Of a DNA stretch of 64,000 bases, positions 48,990-57,775 are shown piece after piece. A model generated the notes under the pieces. It did not search any database, had not been told where the DNA came from, and worked only from the letters and a program-made list of their open reading frames with translations. Within the stretch, counting starts at the first letter, position 1. Each line of letters begins with the position of its first letter. Origin of the DNA: Actinocorallia longicatena (GTDB lineage Bacteria > Actinomycetota > Actinomycetes > Streptosporangiales > Streptosporangiaceae). The translations under genes were made by a program, and so were the position numbers. The stretch is from assembly GCF_039534125.1 (NCBI RefSeq), contig NZ_BAAAUV010000004.1:124001-188000 (forward strand). Reading direction: 5' to 3'.

Positions 48990-49011
48990 TGTCGGGCATA
49001 AAGTACATCCT

Positions 49012-49683
49012 GTGACCACTGTTCTGCTCGTTCGCCATGGACTCACCGCGAAGACCGGGCCGATCCTGACCGGATGGATGCCCGGCGTGCCCCTGGACGA
49101 GCGGGGGCGGGCGCAGGCGGCGGCGGCCGGGCGGCGGCTGGCCGGTGTCCCGCTCTCCCTCGTGGTGTCCAGCCCGCTGGAACGGTGCATCGAGACGGCC
49201 CAGGCCCTCCTGGACGGCAGGGACGGGCTGGACAAGCCCGAGATCGACGACCGGTTCGGCGAGGTCCGCTACGGTGACTGGACCGGCCGTGAGCTGAAGG
49301 ATCTGGCCGCGGAGCCGCTGTGGAAGGTCGTGCAGAACCATCCGAGCGCCGTCACCTTCCCCGGAGAGGACGGCGAGTCCCTGGCCACGGCGCAGCACCG
49401 GGCCGTCACGGCCGTCCGGGACTGGAACGCCCGGCTGGGGGGTGAGGCCGTCTACGCGGTCTGCTCGCACGGCGACATCATCAAGTCGATCATCGCGGAC
49501 GCCCTGGGCCTCCATCTGGACCAGTTCCAGCGGATCCAGGTCGATCCGGCGTCCGTGACGGTGATCCGCTACACCGAGACTCGCCCGTTCCTGGTGCGCA
49601 TGAACGACTGCGGCGGCGACGTCAAGGGGCTGATCCCGCCCAACCAGGGGGACGGTGACGCGGCCGTCGGCGGCGGCGCGTAG
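49012..49683 (+). CDS. Histidine phosphatase (phosphoglycerate mutase-like, MSMEG_4193 type)
   Basis: 223 residues: RHG catalytic motif at LLVRHGLTA (residues 6-13), second Arg in SSPLERCIETAQ, Glu in FGEVRYGDWTG, and SHGD near residue 160. Of the short branch commonly placed next to DUF3090 genes in actinobacteria. Not a glycolytic mutase by context; substrate unknown. GTG 49012 is the homology start; no clear ribosome site, and CATAAAGT lies 7-14 bases upstream, consistent with leaderless expression. Confidence 0.9.
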   Translation: MTTVLLVRHGLTAKTGPILTGWMPGVPLDERGRAQAAAAGRRLAGVPLSLVVSSPLERCIETAQALLDGRDGLDKPEIDDRFGEVRYGDWTGRELKDLAAEPLWKVVQNHPSAVTFPGEDGESLATAQHRAVTAVRDWNARLGGEAVYAVCSHGDIIKSIIADALGLHLDQFQRIQVDPASVTVIRYTETRPFLVRMNDCGGDVKGLIPPNQGDGDAAVGGGA

Positions 49684-49720
49684 GGTCGTTTGGGGGCGGT
49701 GGGGCGTAGCCAAGGGGGTA

Positions 49721-50266
49721 ATGCACAGAATGCCGGTCATCTCCTATGACATGCCGGACCGGTTCGTCGCCGGTACGGTCGGCCAGCCGGGAGCGCGCGA
49801 GTTCTATCTCCAGGCGGCCGAGGGGCGGCGTGTCACCAGCGTGGCACTGGAGAAGTTCCAGGTCAGCCTGCTCGCAGAGCGGCTCGAGGAGCTTCTGGAC
49901 GAGGTGCTGCGGCGCAGTGGCGGCGCCGCCCACGTCCCGGCGGTCACGCCCGACGGGCTGCGCGACGACGGGCCGCTGGCCCAGCCGGTGGAGGAGGAGT
50001 TCCGGGTCGGGTCGATGGCCCTGGCCTGGGACCCGGAGGACGAGCGGATCGTCATCGAGGCCCAGGAGGGCGGCGAGGACGAGGAGGAGGATGACGACGG
50101 CCTGGTCCTGCGCGTCTCGATCAGCGCGGCCCGTGCCCGCGCCTTCGCCGAACGGGCACTGAAACTCGTGGCGGCCGGACGGCCGCCCTGCCCGCTGTGC
50201 GGGCTCCCCCTCGACGCGCTCGGGCACGTGTGCCCCCGGCAGAACGGTCATCTGAGAACACCATGA
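49721..50266 (+). CDS. DUF3090 family protein
   Basis: 181 residues. MHRMPVISYDMPDRFVAGTVGQPGARE-type start, an acidic middle (EDEEEDDDG) and a C-terminal zinc-knuckle-like CPLCGLPLDALGHVCPRQNGH. A conserved actinobacterial protein of unknown role, normally encoded between the histidine phosphatase and the SCO1664-type gene, as here. AAGGGGG precedes ATG 49721. The stop overlaps the next start (ATGA). Confidence 0.9.
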   Translation: MHRMPVISYDMPDRFVAGTVGQPGAREFYLQAAEGRRVTSVALEKFQVSLLAERLEELLDEVLRRSGGAAHVPAVTPDGLRDDGPLAQPVEEEFRVGSMALAWDPEDERIVIEAQEGGEDEEEDDDGLVLRVSISAARARAFAERALKLVAAGRPPCPLCGLPLDALGHVCPRQNGHLRTP

Positions 50267-50982
50267 CGCCCTCCCCGGTTGAGGACGCAGAGGCGCTCCT
50301 CACCCACGGAACGCTGACGATCGAGGGCAGGCTCGTCCAGGCGTCCAACGCGACCCTCCGCTGCGACATCGAACTCGACGGCGTCGCCGCCAGGTGCGTG
50401 TACAAGCCGATCGCGGGGGAGCGTCCGCTGTGGGACTTCCCCGACGGCACGCTCGCCGGCCGCGAGGTCGCCTCCTACCTGGTCTCCCAGGCGATGGGCT
50501 GGCGGATCGTGCCGCCGACCGTGCACCGCGACGGCCCCTACGGACCCGGCATGGTCCAGCTGTGGATCGACACCGACGAGAGCGTCGACCTGGTCGCGCT
50601 GTCGAGGGCCAACGATCCGGCGATCCGGCGGATGGCGGTGTTCGACGCGGTGATCAACAACGCGGATCGCAAGATCGGCCATCTGCTGCCGGTCGAGGGC
50701 GGCCATGTGCACGGCTGCGACCACGGCGTCTGCTTCTCCACGGAGTACAAGCTCAGGACCGTCCTGTGGCAGTGGCGCGGCAAGCCGCTGAAGCCGCTGG
50801 CGATCCAGGCGCTGCAGAAGGTCAGGGCGCAGCTCGACGGGGCGCTCGGCGGACGGCTGGCGGAGCTCGTCACCGCTGACGAGGTGGAGGCGACCCGGCG
50901 GCGGGTCGACCTGATGCTGAAGCACCGCGTCCATCCCTACCCGCCCGAGGACTGGCCCGCCATTCCCTGGCCCCCGATGTGA
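50263..50982 (+). CDS. SCO1664-type protein (PI3/4-kinase-like fold)
   Basis: 239 residues. A kinase-like protein with VYKPIAGERPLWDFPDGTLAGREVASYLVS, ending in a loop with NNADRKIGHLL and CDHGVCFS, which mimic the catalytic (DxxxxN-like) and metal-binding (DxG-like, here DHG) motifs of phosphatidylinositol 3/4-kinase folds. Enzymatic activity is unproven. It is fixed in the DUF3090 neighbourhood of actinobacteria, close to mshC, suggesting a link to mycothiol or redox physiology that I cannot show. Confidence 0.85.
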   Translation: MTPSPVEDAEALLTHGTLTIEGRLVQASNATLRCDIELDGVAARCVYKPIAGERPLWDFPDGTLAGREVASYLVSQAMGWRIVPPTVHRDGPYGPGMVQLWIDTDESVDLVALSRANDPAIRRMAVFDAVINNADRKIGHLLPVEGGHVHGCDHGVCFSTEYKLRTVLWQWRGKPLKPLAIQALQKVRAQLDGALGGRLAELVTADEVEATRRRVDLMLKHRVHPYPPEDWPAIPWPPM

Positions 50983-51014
50983 GCGGCCGGGCGGGCGCTT
51001 GGTGAAATGGCGGG

Positions 51015-51788
51015 ATGTGCACCGCCCTCGTGAGCTTCGATCCCGCCGCGCGCTTCCCCCTGCTGCTGGCCGGAATCCGTGATGAGTTCGCCGACCGGGC
51101 CTGGGACCCGCCCGGAGCCCACTGGCCGGACCGTCCCGGCGTGCTCGGCGGGCGCGACCGGCTGGCGGGCGGCACCTGGCTGGCGGTCGACCCCTCGGTC
51201 CCGCGGGCCGGCTGCGTCCTCAACGGGACGGGCGTCCTGGCCCTGGAGGAGACGCGGTTGTCGCGGGGAGACCTGCCGCTGCGGGCCGCGGCCGACGGCG
51301 ATCTCGGCGATCTGGACCTGACCAGGATCGACCCGTTCCACCTGATCTGCGGGGAGCCGTCGAAGGTCCGGCTGTGGACCTGGACCGGCACCGACCTGAC
51401 CGACCAGTGGCTCGAGCCGGGCCTGCACATCGTGGTGAACACCGGCCTGAGCGGCACGTGCGCGGCGACGGGCGGCTCGATCCCCAAGGCGGGCCTGGAC
51501 GGCATCCGCGCCCGCCTGGAGCACTTCACCCCGCGCCTGGAGGCCGTGGACCGGCCCGATCCGGCCGAGGGGGAGACGGCGGCGGCGTGGGGGCCGTGGC
51601 TGCCGCTGGTGGAGGGTGACGGGCTCGATCCCGCCGATCCCCGTGCACTGCTGCTGCGCCACGAGGGGGAGCGGGTGTTCGCCTCGACCTCGGTCAGCCT
51701 GGTCGCCCTGGCAGGGGACGCGGTCCGCTACGACTTCTCCGGGCGTCCGGGCGACCGCTCCGCCTGGCGGACCGTCCTGGGCGGCTGA
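51015..51788 (+). CDS. NRDE/TANGO2 family protein
   Basis: 257 residues. N-terminal Met-Cys (MCTALVSF) as in the Ntn-type NRDE family, NRDE-like I-R-D-E (AGIRDEFADR), GGTWLAVD and LNGTG. The Cys2 is a possible N-terminal nucleophile. TANGO2 homologues are linked to haem trafficking or membrane metabolism in eukaryotes; the bacterial role is unknown. Stands alone between the DUF3090 group and the CBS-domain transporters. Confidence 0.85.
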   Translation: MCTALVSFDPAARFPLLLAGIRDEFADRAWDPPGAHWPDRPGVLGGRDRLAGGTWLAVDPSVPRAGCVLNGTGVLALEETRLSRGDLPLRAAADGDLGDLDLTRIDPFHLICGEPSKVRLWTWTGTDLTDQWLEPGLHIVVNTGLSGTCAATGGSIPKAGLDGIRARLEHFTPRLEAVDRPDPAEGETAAAWGPWLPLVEGDGLDPADPRALLLRHEGERVFASTSVSLVALAGDAVRYDFSGRPGDRSAWRTVLGG

Positions 51789-51812
51789 TCCTCCGCCGGG
51801 TCCGGGGCCGCC

Positions 51813-52829
51813 TCAGCGGTCGCCGATGAGGGCGGTGAGGACGTCCTCGAAGAACATGACGCCGACGGTCGTGCCGGTGGCGTCACGGACCTCGGCGAGG
51901 TGGGTGCCGGCCTGGCGGAGCTCGCCGAGGACCTCGCCGAGCACCGCGTCGCTGCGCACCGCCCGCAGCGGCCTGATCCTGGCCGCGGGCAGCGGCGTCG
52001 CCGAGACCTCGGTCTCGAGCAGGTCGAGGAGGTCGACCAGGTGGATGTAGCCCTGGTAGCGGCCGCGTTCGGCGCCGCGCACCGGGAAGCGTGAGAAGCC
52101 GGTGGCGGTGACGAGCCGCTCGAGCTCGCCGATCGTCACCGACGCCGCGACGGTCTGGATGTCGCGGGCGGGCACCGCGACCTCGGCCGCGGTCTTGTCC
52201 TCTATGGCCAGGGCGCCGGACAGCAGCGCGTGGTCCTCCTCGTCGAGCAGGCCGGCGCCGCGTGACTCGGCGGCCAGCGCCGACACCTCCTCGCGGGTGA
52301 ACGCCGAGGTGACCCCGCTCGCCTGCCTCACGCCGAAGGCCCGCAGCAGCAGGGCCGACACGTGGTTCAGCGCGGAGATGAGGGGCCGCAGCGGCCGGAC
52401 GATCATCGCCAGGGGCGGGGCGAGCAGCAGCGCGGCCCGTTCGGGTCCGGCCAGCGCGACGTTCTTCGGCACCATCTCGCCGAGGACCATGTGGATGAAC
52501 ACCACGACGGCCAGGGCGATGGTGAAGGAGATCGGGTGGAGGAGCCCTTCGGGGATCCCGGCGGCGTGCAGCGGCGCCTCCAGGAAGTGCGCGACGGCCG
52601 GTTCACCGGTGGCGCCGAGCCCGAGCGAGCAGGCGGTGATGCCGAGCTGTGCCCCGCCGAGCATCAGCGTGACGTTGTCGATGGCGCCGAGCGTGGTGCG
52701 GGCCCTGCGGTTCCCGGTCTCGGCGAGCGGCTCGATCTGGCTGCGGCGGGTCGCGATCAGCGAGAACTCCGCCGCCACGAAGAACGCGTTGCACAGCACG
52801 AGCAGGATCGCTACGGCGATGGCCGTCAT
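51813..52829 (-). CDS. CNNM/CorC-type membrane protein (DUF21 + CBS), second of a pair
   Basis: 338 residues: DUF21 membrane domain (about 1-190, four TM helices; LVLCNAFFVAAEFSLIATRRSQ, LGEMVPKNVAL) followed by a paired CBS domain (about 200-335). It lacks the C-terminal CorC_HlyC domain of its partner. Members export Mg2+ or Co2+ in some bacteria. ATG 52829 overlaps the stop of the longer paralogue (ATGA), so they probably function together. Confidence 0.92.
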   Translation of the reverse strand: MTAIAVAILLVLCNAFFVAAEFSLIATRRSQIEPLAETGNRRARTTLGAIDNVTLMLGGAQLGITACSLGLGATGEPAVAHFLEAPLHAAGIPEGLLHPISFTIALAVVVFIHMVLGEMVPKNVALAGPERAALLLAPPLAMIVRPLRPLISALNHVSALLLRAFGVRQASGVTSAFTREEVSALAAESRGAGLLDEEDHALLSGALAIEDKTAAEVAVPARDIQTVAASVTIGELERLVTATGFSRFPVRGAERGRYQGYIHLVDLLDLLETEVSATPLPAARIRPLRAVRSDAVLGEVLGELRQAGTHLAEVRDATGTTVGVMFFEDVLTALIGDR

Positions 52830-54103
52830 GGGAGCAGCTCCAGGATGACGCGGTCGACGCGGCGGCCGTCCATGCGGGCCGCGGTCAGGCGCGACGCGGG
52901 GTCGTCGAGGATGACGGTGTCGCCGAGGTGGGCCAGCCGGCCGAGGCCGTGGACGAGCAGCCCGGCGACGGTGTCGTAGGGGCCCTCGGGCAGGGCGGCG
53001 CCGGGGAACTCGGCGACCTCGTCGAGGCGGAGCAGCCCGCTGAGCTCCCAGACGCCGGAGCGGATCTGGACGACGGGGGCCCGATCGGTGTCGTGCTCGT
53101 CGCGGACCTCGCCGACGAGCTCCTCGAGCAGGTCCTCGGCGGTGACCATGCCGGCGGTCCCGCCGTACTCGTCGATCACCACGGCGAGGTGGACGTTCTG
53201 TTCGCGCATCCGCGGGAACAGCTTCTCCAGCGCCAGGGTCTCCGGGACGCGGGCGGGCGCGACGGCGATGTCGCCGACCCGGACGAGCCTGCGCCGGTCC
53301 GACGGGACGGCGATGGCCTGCCGGATGTGCACGATCCCGACGATGTCGTCGGGGCCGTCCCGATAGACGGGGAAGCGGCTGTGGCCGTGCGAGCGGGCCT
53401 GGCTGAGCATCTCGGCGACGGGGTCCTCGGCGTCGAGCATGTGCATCCGCGAGCGGGGCGTCATGACGTCGCCCGCGGTCCGGTCGCCGAAGGTGAGCGT
53501 GCGGTGGACCAGGGAGGCGACCCGGTCGGGCAGGGTTCCGGCCTCGGCGGAGCGGCGGGCCAGGGAGGCGAGCTCCTGCGGGGAGCGGGCCGAGGCCAGC
53601 TCCTCCTGCGGCTCGATCCCGAGGCCGCGCACGACCCGGTTGGCGACCCCGTTGAAGAACGCGATGACCGGCCGTCCGGCCTTGGCGAACAGCTGGACCG
53701 GGGTGGTGACGGCGGCCGCCACCGGGTAGGGCCTGGCGATCGCCAGGTTCTTGGGGATCAGCTCGCCGAACAGCATCTGGGTGAGGGTGGCGATGAACAG
53801 GGCGAGGGCGGTGGCGAGGGCGTCGCCGATCCAGCCGGTGCCCTCCAGCAGGGAGGCGAGCGACGGCTGGGCCAGGTAGCCGACCATCAGCGAGGTGACG
53901 GTGATGCCGAGCTGGACGCCCGAAAGCTGGAAGGTGAGGGTCCGCAGGCTGGTGAGGACCCTGCCCGCCGCCTTGCTGCCCAGGTCGGCCCGGGCTTCGA
54001 CATTGGCCCGGTCGACGGTGATGAGACTGAACTCGGCGGCTACGAACAGGCCGTTGAGCGCGATCAGCCCGATCGCGGCGGCCAGGAGAAGGACCTCTAG
54101 CAA
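52826..54103 (-). CDS. CNNM/CorC-type membrane protein (DUF21 + CBS + CorC_HlyC), first of a pair
   Basis: 425 residues: DUF21 (LNGLFVAAEFSLITVDRANVE, FGELIPKNLAIARP), two CBS repeats (RSRMHMLDAEDPVAEML, DDIVGIVHIRQA, VIDEYGGTAGMVTAEDLLEELVGEVRDEHD) and the C-terminal CorC_HlyC domain (VWELSGLLRLDEVAEFPG). The start is TTG 54103 by alignment (MLEVLLLAAAIGLIALN), with no better ATG or GTG nearby and a weak ribosome site. Cation efflux or resistance role by family. Confidence 0.92.
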   Translation of the reverse strand: MLEVLLLAAAIGLIALNGLFVAAEFSLITVDRANVEARADLGSKAAGRVLTSLRTLTFQLSGVQLGITVTSLMVGYLAQPSLASLLEGTGWIGDALATALALFIATLTQMLFGELIPKNLAIARPYPVAAAVTTPVQLFAKAGRPVIAFFNGVANRVVRGLGIEPQEELASARSPQELASLARRSAEAGTLPDRVASLVHRTLTFGDRTAGDVMTPRSRMHMLDAEDPVAEMLSQARSHGHSRFPVYRDGPDDIVGIVHIRQAIAVPSDRRRLVRVGDIAVAPARVPETLALEKLFPRMREQNVHLAVVIDEYGGTAGMVTAEDLLEELVGEVRDEHDTDRAPVVQIRSGVWELSGLLRLDEVAEFPGAALPEGPYDTVAGLLVHGLGRLAHLGDTVILDDPASRLTAARMDGRRVDRVILELLP

Positions 54104-54150
54104 GCGCGGGTCCCGGGCGGAAGGCTCATGATGCCCACCATCCTAGAAGA

Positions 54151-55380
54151 TCAGAGCGCCAGGCCCAGCAGGGCGTCGGCGATGGCCCTGACCTGTCCGG
54201 GCGCGGCCTCGTCGGTGCCGGGGGCGGCGGCCCACCGGTCGATCGCGGCGAGGGCCCGCGGCGCGTCGAGGTCGTCGCTCATCGCGGCGCGGACCTCGGC
54301 CAGCAGCGGCCCGGCCGGGGCGGCGGCGGGGCGGGCGACGGCGGCCCGCCAGGCCTCCAGGCGCTCCTGGGCGGCGGTGAGCTGCGGGTCGGTCCACTCC
54401 CAGTCGGAGCGGTAGTGGTGGGCGAGCAGGACGAGCCGGACGGCCATCGGGTCGACGCCCGCGCGGCGCAGCTTGGAGACGAACACGAGGTTCCCGCGCG
54501 ACTTGGACATCTTCTCGCCGTCGAGGCCGACCATCCCGGCGTGGACGTAGGCGTGGGCGTGGGGCTTGGTGCCGGTGGCGGCCTGGGCGTGCGAGGCGCC
54601 CATCTCGTGGTGGGGGAAGGCGAGGTCGCTGCCGCCGCCCTCGAGGTCGAAGGACATGCCGAGGTAGCGCAGGGAGATCGCGGAGCACTCGATGTGCCAG
54701 CCGGGCCTGCCCGTGCCGAACGGGGACTCCCAGCCGGGCTCGCCGGGCCGCTGGGCCAGCCACAGCAGGGCGTCCAGCGGGTCCTTCTTGCCCTCGCGGC
54801 CGGGGTCGCCGCCGCGCTCGGCGAACAGCGCCAGCATCTCCTCGGCGCCGAGCCCGGAGACCTGCCCGAAGTCGGGGTCGGCCTCGACCGGGAAGTAGAG
54901 GTCGCCGTCGAGGTCGTAGGTGACGCCGCGGGCCTTCAGATCGGAGATCATCTCAATGATCATCGGGATGGCCTCGACGGCGCCGATGTAGTGCGCGGGG
55001 GCCAGGACGCGCAGGGCCGTCATGTCCTCGCGGAACAGCTCGATCTCGCGTTCGGCGAGGTCGCGCCAGTCGACCCCGGTCGCCTCGGCACGTTCCAACA
55101 GCGGGTCGTCGACGTCGGTGGCGTTCTGGACGTAGAGGACCTCGTGCCCGGCGTCGCGCCACACCCGGCCGACGAGGTCGAAGGCCACGTAGGTGTTGGC
55201 GTGGCCCATGTGGGTGGCGTCGTAGGGGGTGATCCCGCAGACGTACATCCGGGCGGTCTCGCCCGGGGTGGTCTCCCTGACGCTCCTCGTGCCGGAGTCG
55301 TAGACCCTCAGGGCCGGACCGGGGCCGGGCAGGCCCAGGTCGGTGAGCCGGGGCACGTCAGGGGAGGACCAGGATCGCAT
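54151..55380 (-). CDS. mshC: Mycothiol ligase MshC (cysteine:GlcN-Ins ligase)
   Basis: 409 residues, a cysteinyl-tRNA-synthetase-like enzyme: zinc-binding Cys in VCGITPYDATHMGHA (HIGH-like THMGHA), GWHIECSAI and LAFPHHEM, and EKMSKSRGN (KMSKS loop). The THMGH variant and the short C-terminus without anticodon-binding domain identify MshC, which joins Cys to GlcN-Ins in mycothiol synthesis, a hallmark of Actinobacteria. ATG 55380. Confidence 0.95.
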   Translation of the reverse strand: MRSWSSPDVPRLTDLGLPGPGPALRVYDSGTRSVRETTPGETARMYVCGITPYDATHMGHANTYVAFDLVGRVWRDAGHEVLYVQNATDVDDPLLERAEATGVDWRDLAEREIELFREDMTALRVLAPAHYIGAVEAIPMIIEMISDLKARGVTYDLDGDLYFPVEADPDFGQVSGLGAEEMLALFAERGGDPGREGKKDPLDALLWLAQRPGEPGWESPFGTGRPGWHIECSAISLRYLGMSFDLEGGGSDLAFPHHEMGASHAQAATGTKPHAHAYVHAGMVGLDGEKMSKSRGNLVFVSKLRRAGVDPMAVRLVLLAHHYRSDWEWTDPQLTAAQERLEAWRAAVARPAAAPAGPLLAEVRAAMSDDLDAPRALAAIDRWAAAPGTDEAAPGQVRAIADALLGLAL

Positions 55381-55411
55381 GCCGTCAGCTTATCCGGATC
55401 GCCTGATTTGA

Positions 55412-56266
55412 TCAGACGGGCGGTTCGGTGCCGCGACGGCGCAGGTAGCGCTCGAACTCGCGGGCGATGGAGTCGCCGGTGGCCTCGGGCAGCTCGGCGG
55501 CGTCCTTCTGCTCCTCCAGGGTGCGGACGTACTCGGCGACCTCGGTGTCCTGCTCGGCGAGCTCGTTGACGCCCTCCTCCCAGGCGCGGGACTGCTCGGG
55601 GAGTTCTCCCAGCGGCACCGTGACGTCCAGGATGTCCTCGACCCGGCGGAGCAGGGCCAGGGTGGCCTTGGGCGAGGGCGGGCTGGACACGTAGTGGGGG
55701 ACCGCCGCCCAGAGCGACACGGTGGCCATGCCGTTGCGGGTCAGGCCGTCCTGCAGGACGCCCAGGATGCCGGTCGGCCCCTCGTAACGCGACGGCTCGA
55801 GGTCGAGGACGCTCGCGAGGCCGGGATCGGTCGCGGCTCCGGTGACCGGGACCGGCCGGGTGTGCGGCGCGTCGGCGAGCAGGGCGCCGATCATGATCGC
55901 GGTCTTGACGCCGAGACGCGACATCACCTCGGTGATCTCGCGGCAGAACGCCCGCCAGCGCATGTTCGGCTCGATGCCGTGCAGCAGGACCACGTCGCGG
56001 CCGTTGTCGAGCCGTGCCACCGACACGCGGGTGGTCGGCCAGACGATGCGCCGTTCGTCGGTCTCCTCGTCGAACTCCACCAGCGGCCGGGTGACCTGGA
56101 AGTCGTAGTAGTCGTCGGGGTCGAGTTCGACGATCTGCTCGGCGTTCCAGCTCTCCGCGAGGTGCGCGATCACCCCGCTGGCCGCCTCGCCCGCGTCGTT
56201 CCAGCCTTCGAACGCGGCGACCAGGACCGGATCGTTGAGTTCCGGCACGGATTCGAGCTCGGGCAC
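55412..56266 (-). CDS. PAC2-family protein (proteasome assembly chaperone-like)
   Basis: 284 residues with the PAC2 pattern: PVLVAAFEGWNDAGEAASGVIAHL at the start, LDPDDYYDFQVTRPLV, LLHGIEPNMRWRAF and VSLWAAVPHYVSSPPSPKATLALL. Many actinobacterial members are annotated as proteasome assembly chaperones, though the function is not settled. GTG 56266 has AGGAGG five bases upstream. Lies 31 bases before mshC on the same strand, so they may be co-transcribed, as in other actinobacteria. Confidence 0.9.
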   Translation of the reverse strand: MPELESVPELNDPVLVAAFEGWNDAGEAASGVIAHLAESWNAEQIVELDPDDYYDFQVTRPLVEFDEETDERRIVWPTTRVSVARLDNGRDVVLLHGIEPNMRWRAFCREITEVMSRLGVKTAIMIGALLADAPHTRPVPVTGAATDPGLASVLDLEPSRYEGPTGILGVLQDGLTRNGMATVSLWAAVPHYVSSPPSPKATLALLRRVEDILDVTVPLGELPEQSRAWEEGVNELAEQDTEVAEYVRTLEEQKDAAELPEATGDSIAREFERYLRRRGTEPPV

Positions 56267-56340
56267 ACGGCCTCCTACCGGGGGTTCGGGTTACTCGTCG
56301 GACAGCTCGTACATGAAGATCGGAGCCGTTTCCAGCCTAC

Positions 56341-56388
56341 GTCCTTCAGCCGGACCCGTACCCAGTCCTTCAGCCGGACCCGTACCCA
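56341..56388. repeat. Two perfect 24-base tandem repeats
   Basis: The unit beginning GTCCTTCAGCCGGACCCG occupies 56341-56364 and is repeated exactly at 56365-56388. It lies in the non-coding gap between the PAC2 and universal-stress-protein genes. No third copy and no spacers. Confidence 0.8.
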
Positions 56389-56439
56389 GCCAAGAGCCCG
56401 GCATCCCTGGTGCGGCAGGGATTACCGGGGCTGACCCGC

Positions 56440-56895
56440 CTACTTACCGTCCGTGGTGTGGACGATCAGGACGTCCACGGGCGACTTGTGCGACAGGTTC
56501 GCAGGCACCGAGCCGAGCAGCCGGCCGGCGAGGCTGTTGAGTCCCCGGTTGCCGACGACCACCAGATCGACGCCCTTCTCCCGGGCCACGTTGGACAGCA
56601 CGTCGACGGCGTCGCCCTCGACGGCGATCTCCTCGACCTGCTTGGCTCCCGCGGCGATCGCGCGTTCGCGGGCGGCCCGCAGCACGTCCTCCGCGGGTGT
56701 GGCGCCCTGCACCTTGTAGGCGAGATCACCGAGGGTGTCGGAGGCGGTGAGCCGCTCCTTCTCGGGCATCGGGTGGTAGGCGGAGACGAGGACGAGGACG
56801 GCGCCGGTGTCGCCGGCGAGGCTCGCGGCCCTGTCGACCGCGCGGAAGGACGTGCTGGAACCGTCGGTTCCGACGAGGATGGACCGGTACGTCAT
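56440..56895 (-). CDS. Universal stress protein (UspA family)
   Basis: 151 residues: ILVGTDGSSTSFRAVDRAA at the start and the ATP-binding G-x2-G-x9-GS pattern near the end (VVGNRGLNSLAGRLLGSVPANLSH). ATP-binding-type Usp, probably involved in hypoxia, dormancy or stress survival. ATG 56895 has GGAGAACCCCCC upstream. Confidence 0.93.
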   Translation of the reverse strand: MTYRSILVGTDGSSTSFRAVDRAASLAGDTGAVLVLVSAYHPMPEKERLTASDTLGDLAYKVQGATPAEDVLRAARERAIAAGAKQVEEIAVEGDAVDVLSNVAREKGVDLVVVGNRGLNSLAGRLLGSVPANLSHKSPVDVLIVHTTDGK

Positions 56896-57026
56896 GGGGG
56901 GTTCTCCTTACCAGTCGGTAGTTGTTCGGGGAACGCTACTGTGCCCAGCTCTGTTCCGTCATGTGCCCCTTCGCGGTGTGAGCCTGGACTCCTTCCGTTT
57001 CACCCGGTCGCCTAAGCTCGGATCAC

Positions 57027-57692
57027 GTGACCCTTCAGGCGGTTTTCTTCGATCTCGACGGCACTCTGATCAACTCCGAGCCGGAGTGGCTGGCGGTGGA
57101 ACACGAGATCATGGACTGGCTCGAGGGCCCGTGGGACGTGGAGCACCAGGACCAGGTGGTGGGCGGCTCCCTGTGGCGGACCGTCGACTACATGCTCGGC
57201 CTGGCGACCCGGCCGCAGCCGCGTGAGCTGGTCGCCGAGCGCCTGCTGACCCTCATGGCGGCCCGGCTCTCGACCGGCGTGGTGCTGATGCCGGGGGCCA
57301 AGGAGCTCCTGGTCGAGGTGAGCGCCTCGGGGGTGCCGGTGGCGCTGGTGACCTCGACGGTACGGCAGCTCGCCGACGCCGCCATCGACGCGATCGGCCG
57401 GGACCTGTTCAAGGTCACCGTCTGCGGCGACGAGGTGGAGCACACCAAGCCGCACCCCGAGCCCTATCTGAAGGCCGCCCGGCTGCTCGGCGTCGATCCG
57501 GCGGCCTGCGTGGTGCTGGAGGACTCGCCGACCGGAGTCGCCGCGGGCGAGGCGGCGGGCTGCGCGGTGATCGCGGTGCCGGGCATCGTGGCGATCCCGG
57601 AGGCGCCCACCCGGACGGTCGTTCCCACGCTGGAGGGCCTGTCCCTGGACGGTCTCAGGGAACTCCTCGGGGGCGGGAGCGTTCTCCCTTAG
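57027..57692 (+). CDS. HAD-family phosphatase (beta-phosphoglucomutase-like)
   Basis: 221 residues with HAD motifs: FFDLDGTLINSEPEW (I), VTSTV (II), KPHPEPYLKA (III Lys) and LEDSPTGVAAGEAAG (IV). The helical cap (LSTGVVLMPG context) fits the beta-PGM/phosphatase-like group seen in actinobacteria. GTG 57027 has no ribosome site; TAAGCT about ten bases upstream suggests a leaderless transcript. Confidence 0.92.
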   Translation: MTLQAVFFDLDGTLINSEPEWLAVEHEIMDWLEGPWDVEHQDQVVGGSLWRTVDYMLGLATRPQPRELVAERLLTLMAARLSTGVVLMPGAKELLVEVSASGVPVALVTSTVRQLADAAIDAIGRDLFKVTVCGDEVEHTKPHPEPYLKAARLLGVDPAACVVLEDSPTGVAAGEAAGCAVIAVPGIVAIPEAPTRTVVPTLEGLSLDGLRELLGGGSVLP

Positions 57693-57775
57693 GGGTGGGA
57701 ACCCTTCTGACGGAGGATGGGAACGCGGCCCGCCGCGTGTGACCATGGCGTCACCACCACCCTGGGGGAGTAGAG

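Noticed and set aside
49012..49683. Glycolytic phosphoglycerate mutase
   Set aside because: It is of the short histidine-phosphatase branch tied to the DUF3090 neighbourhood, not the dPGM branch.
56341..56388. CRISPR-like repeat
   Set aside because: Only two directly adjacent identical units, no spacers, and no cas genes in the window.
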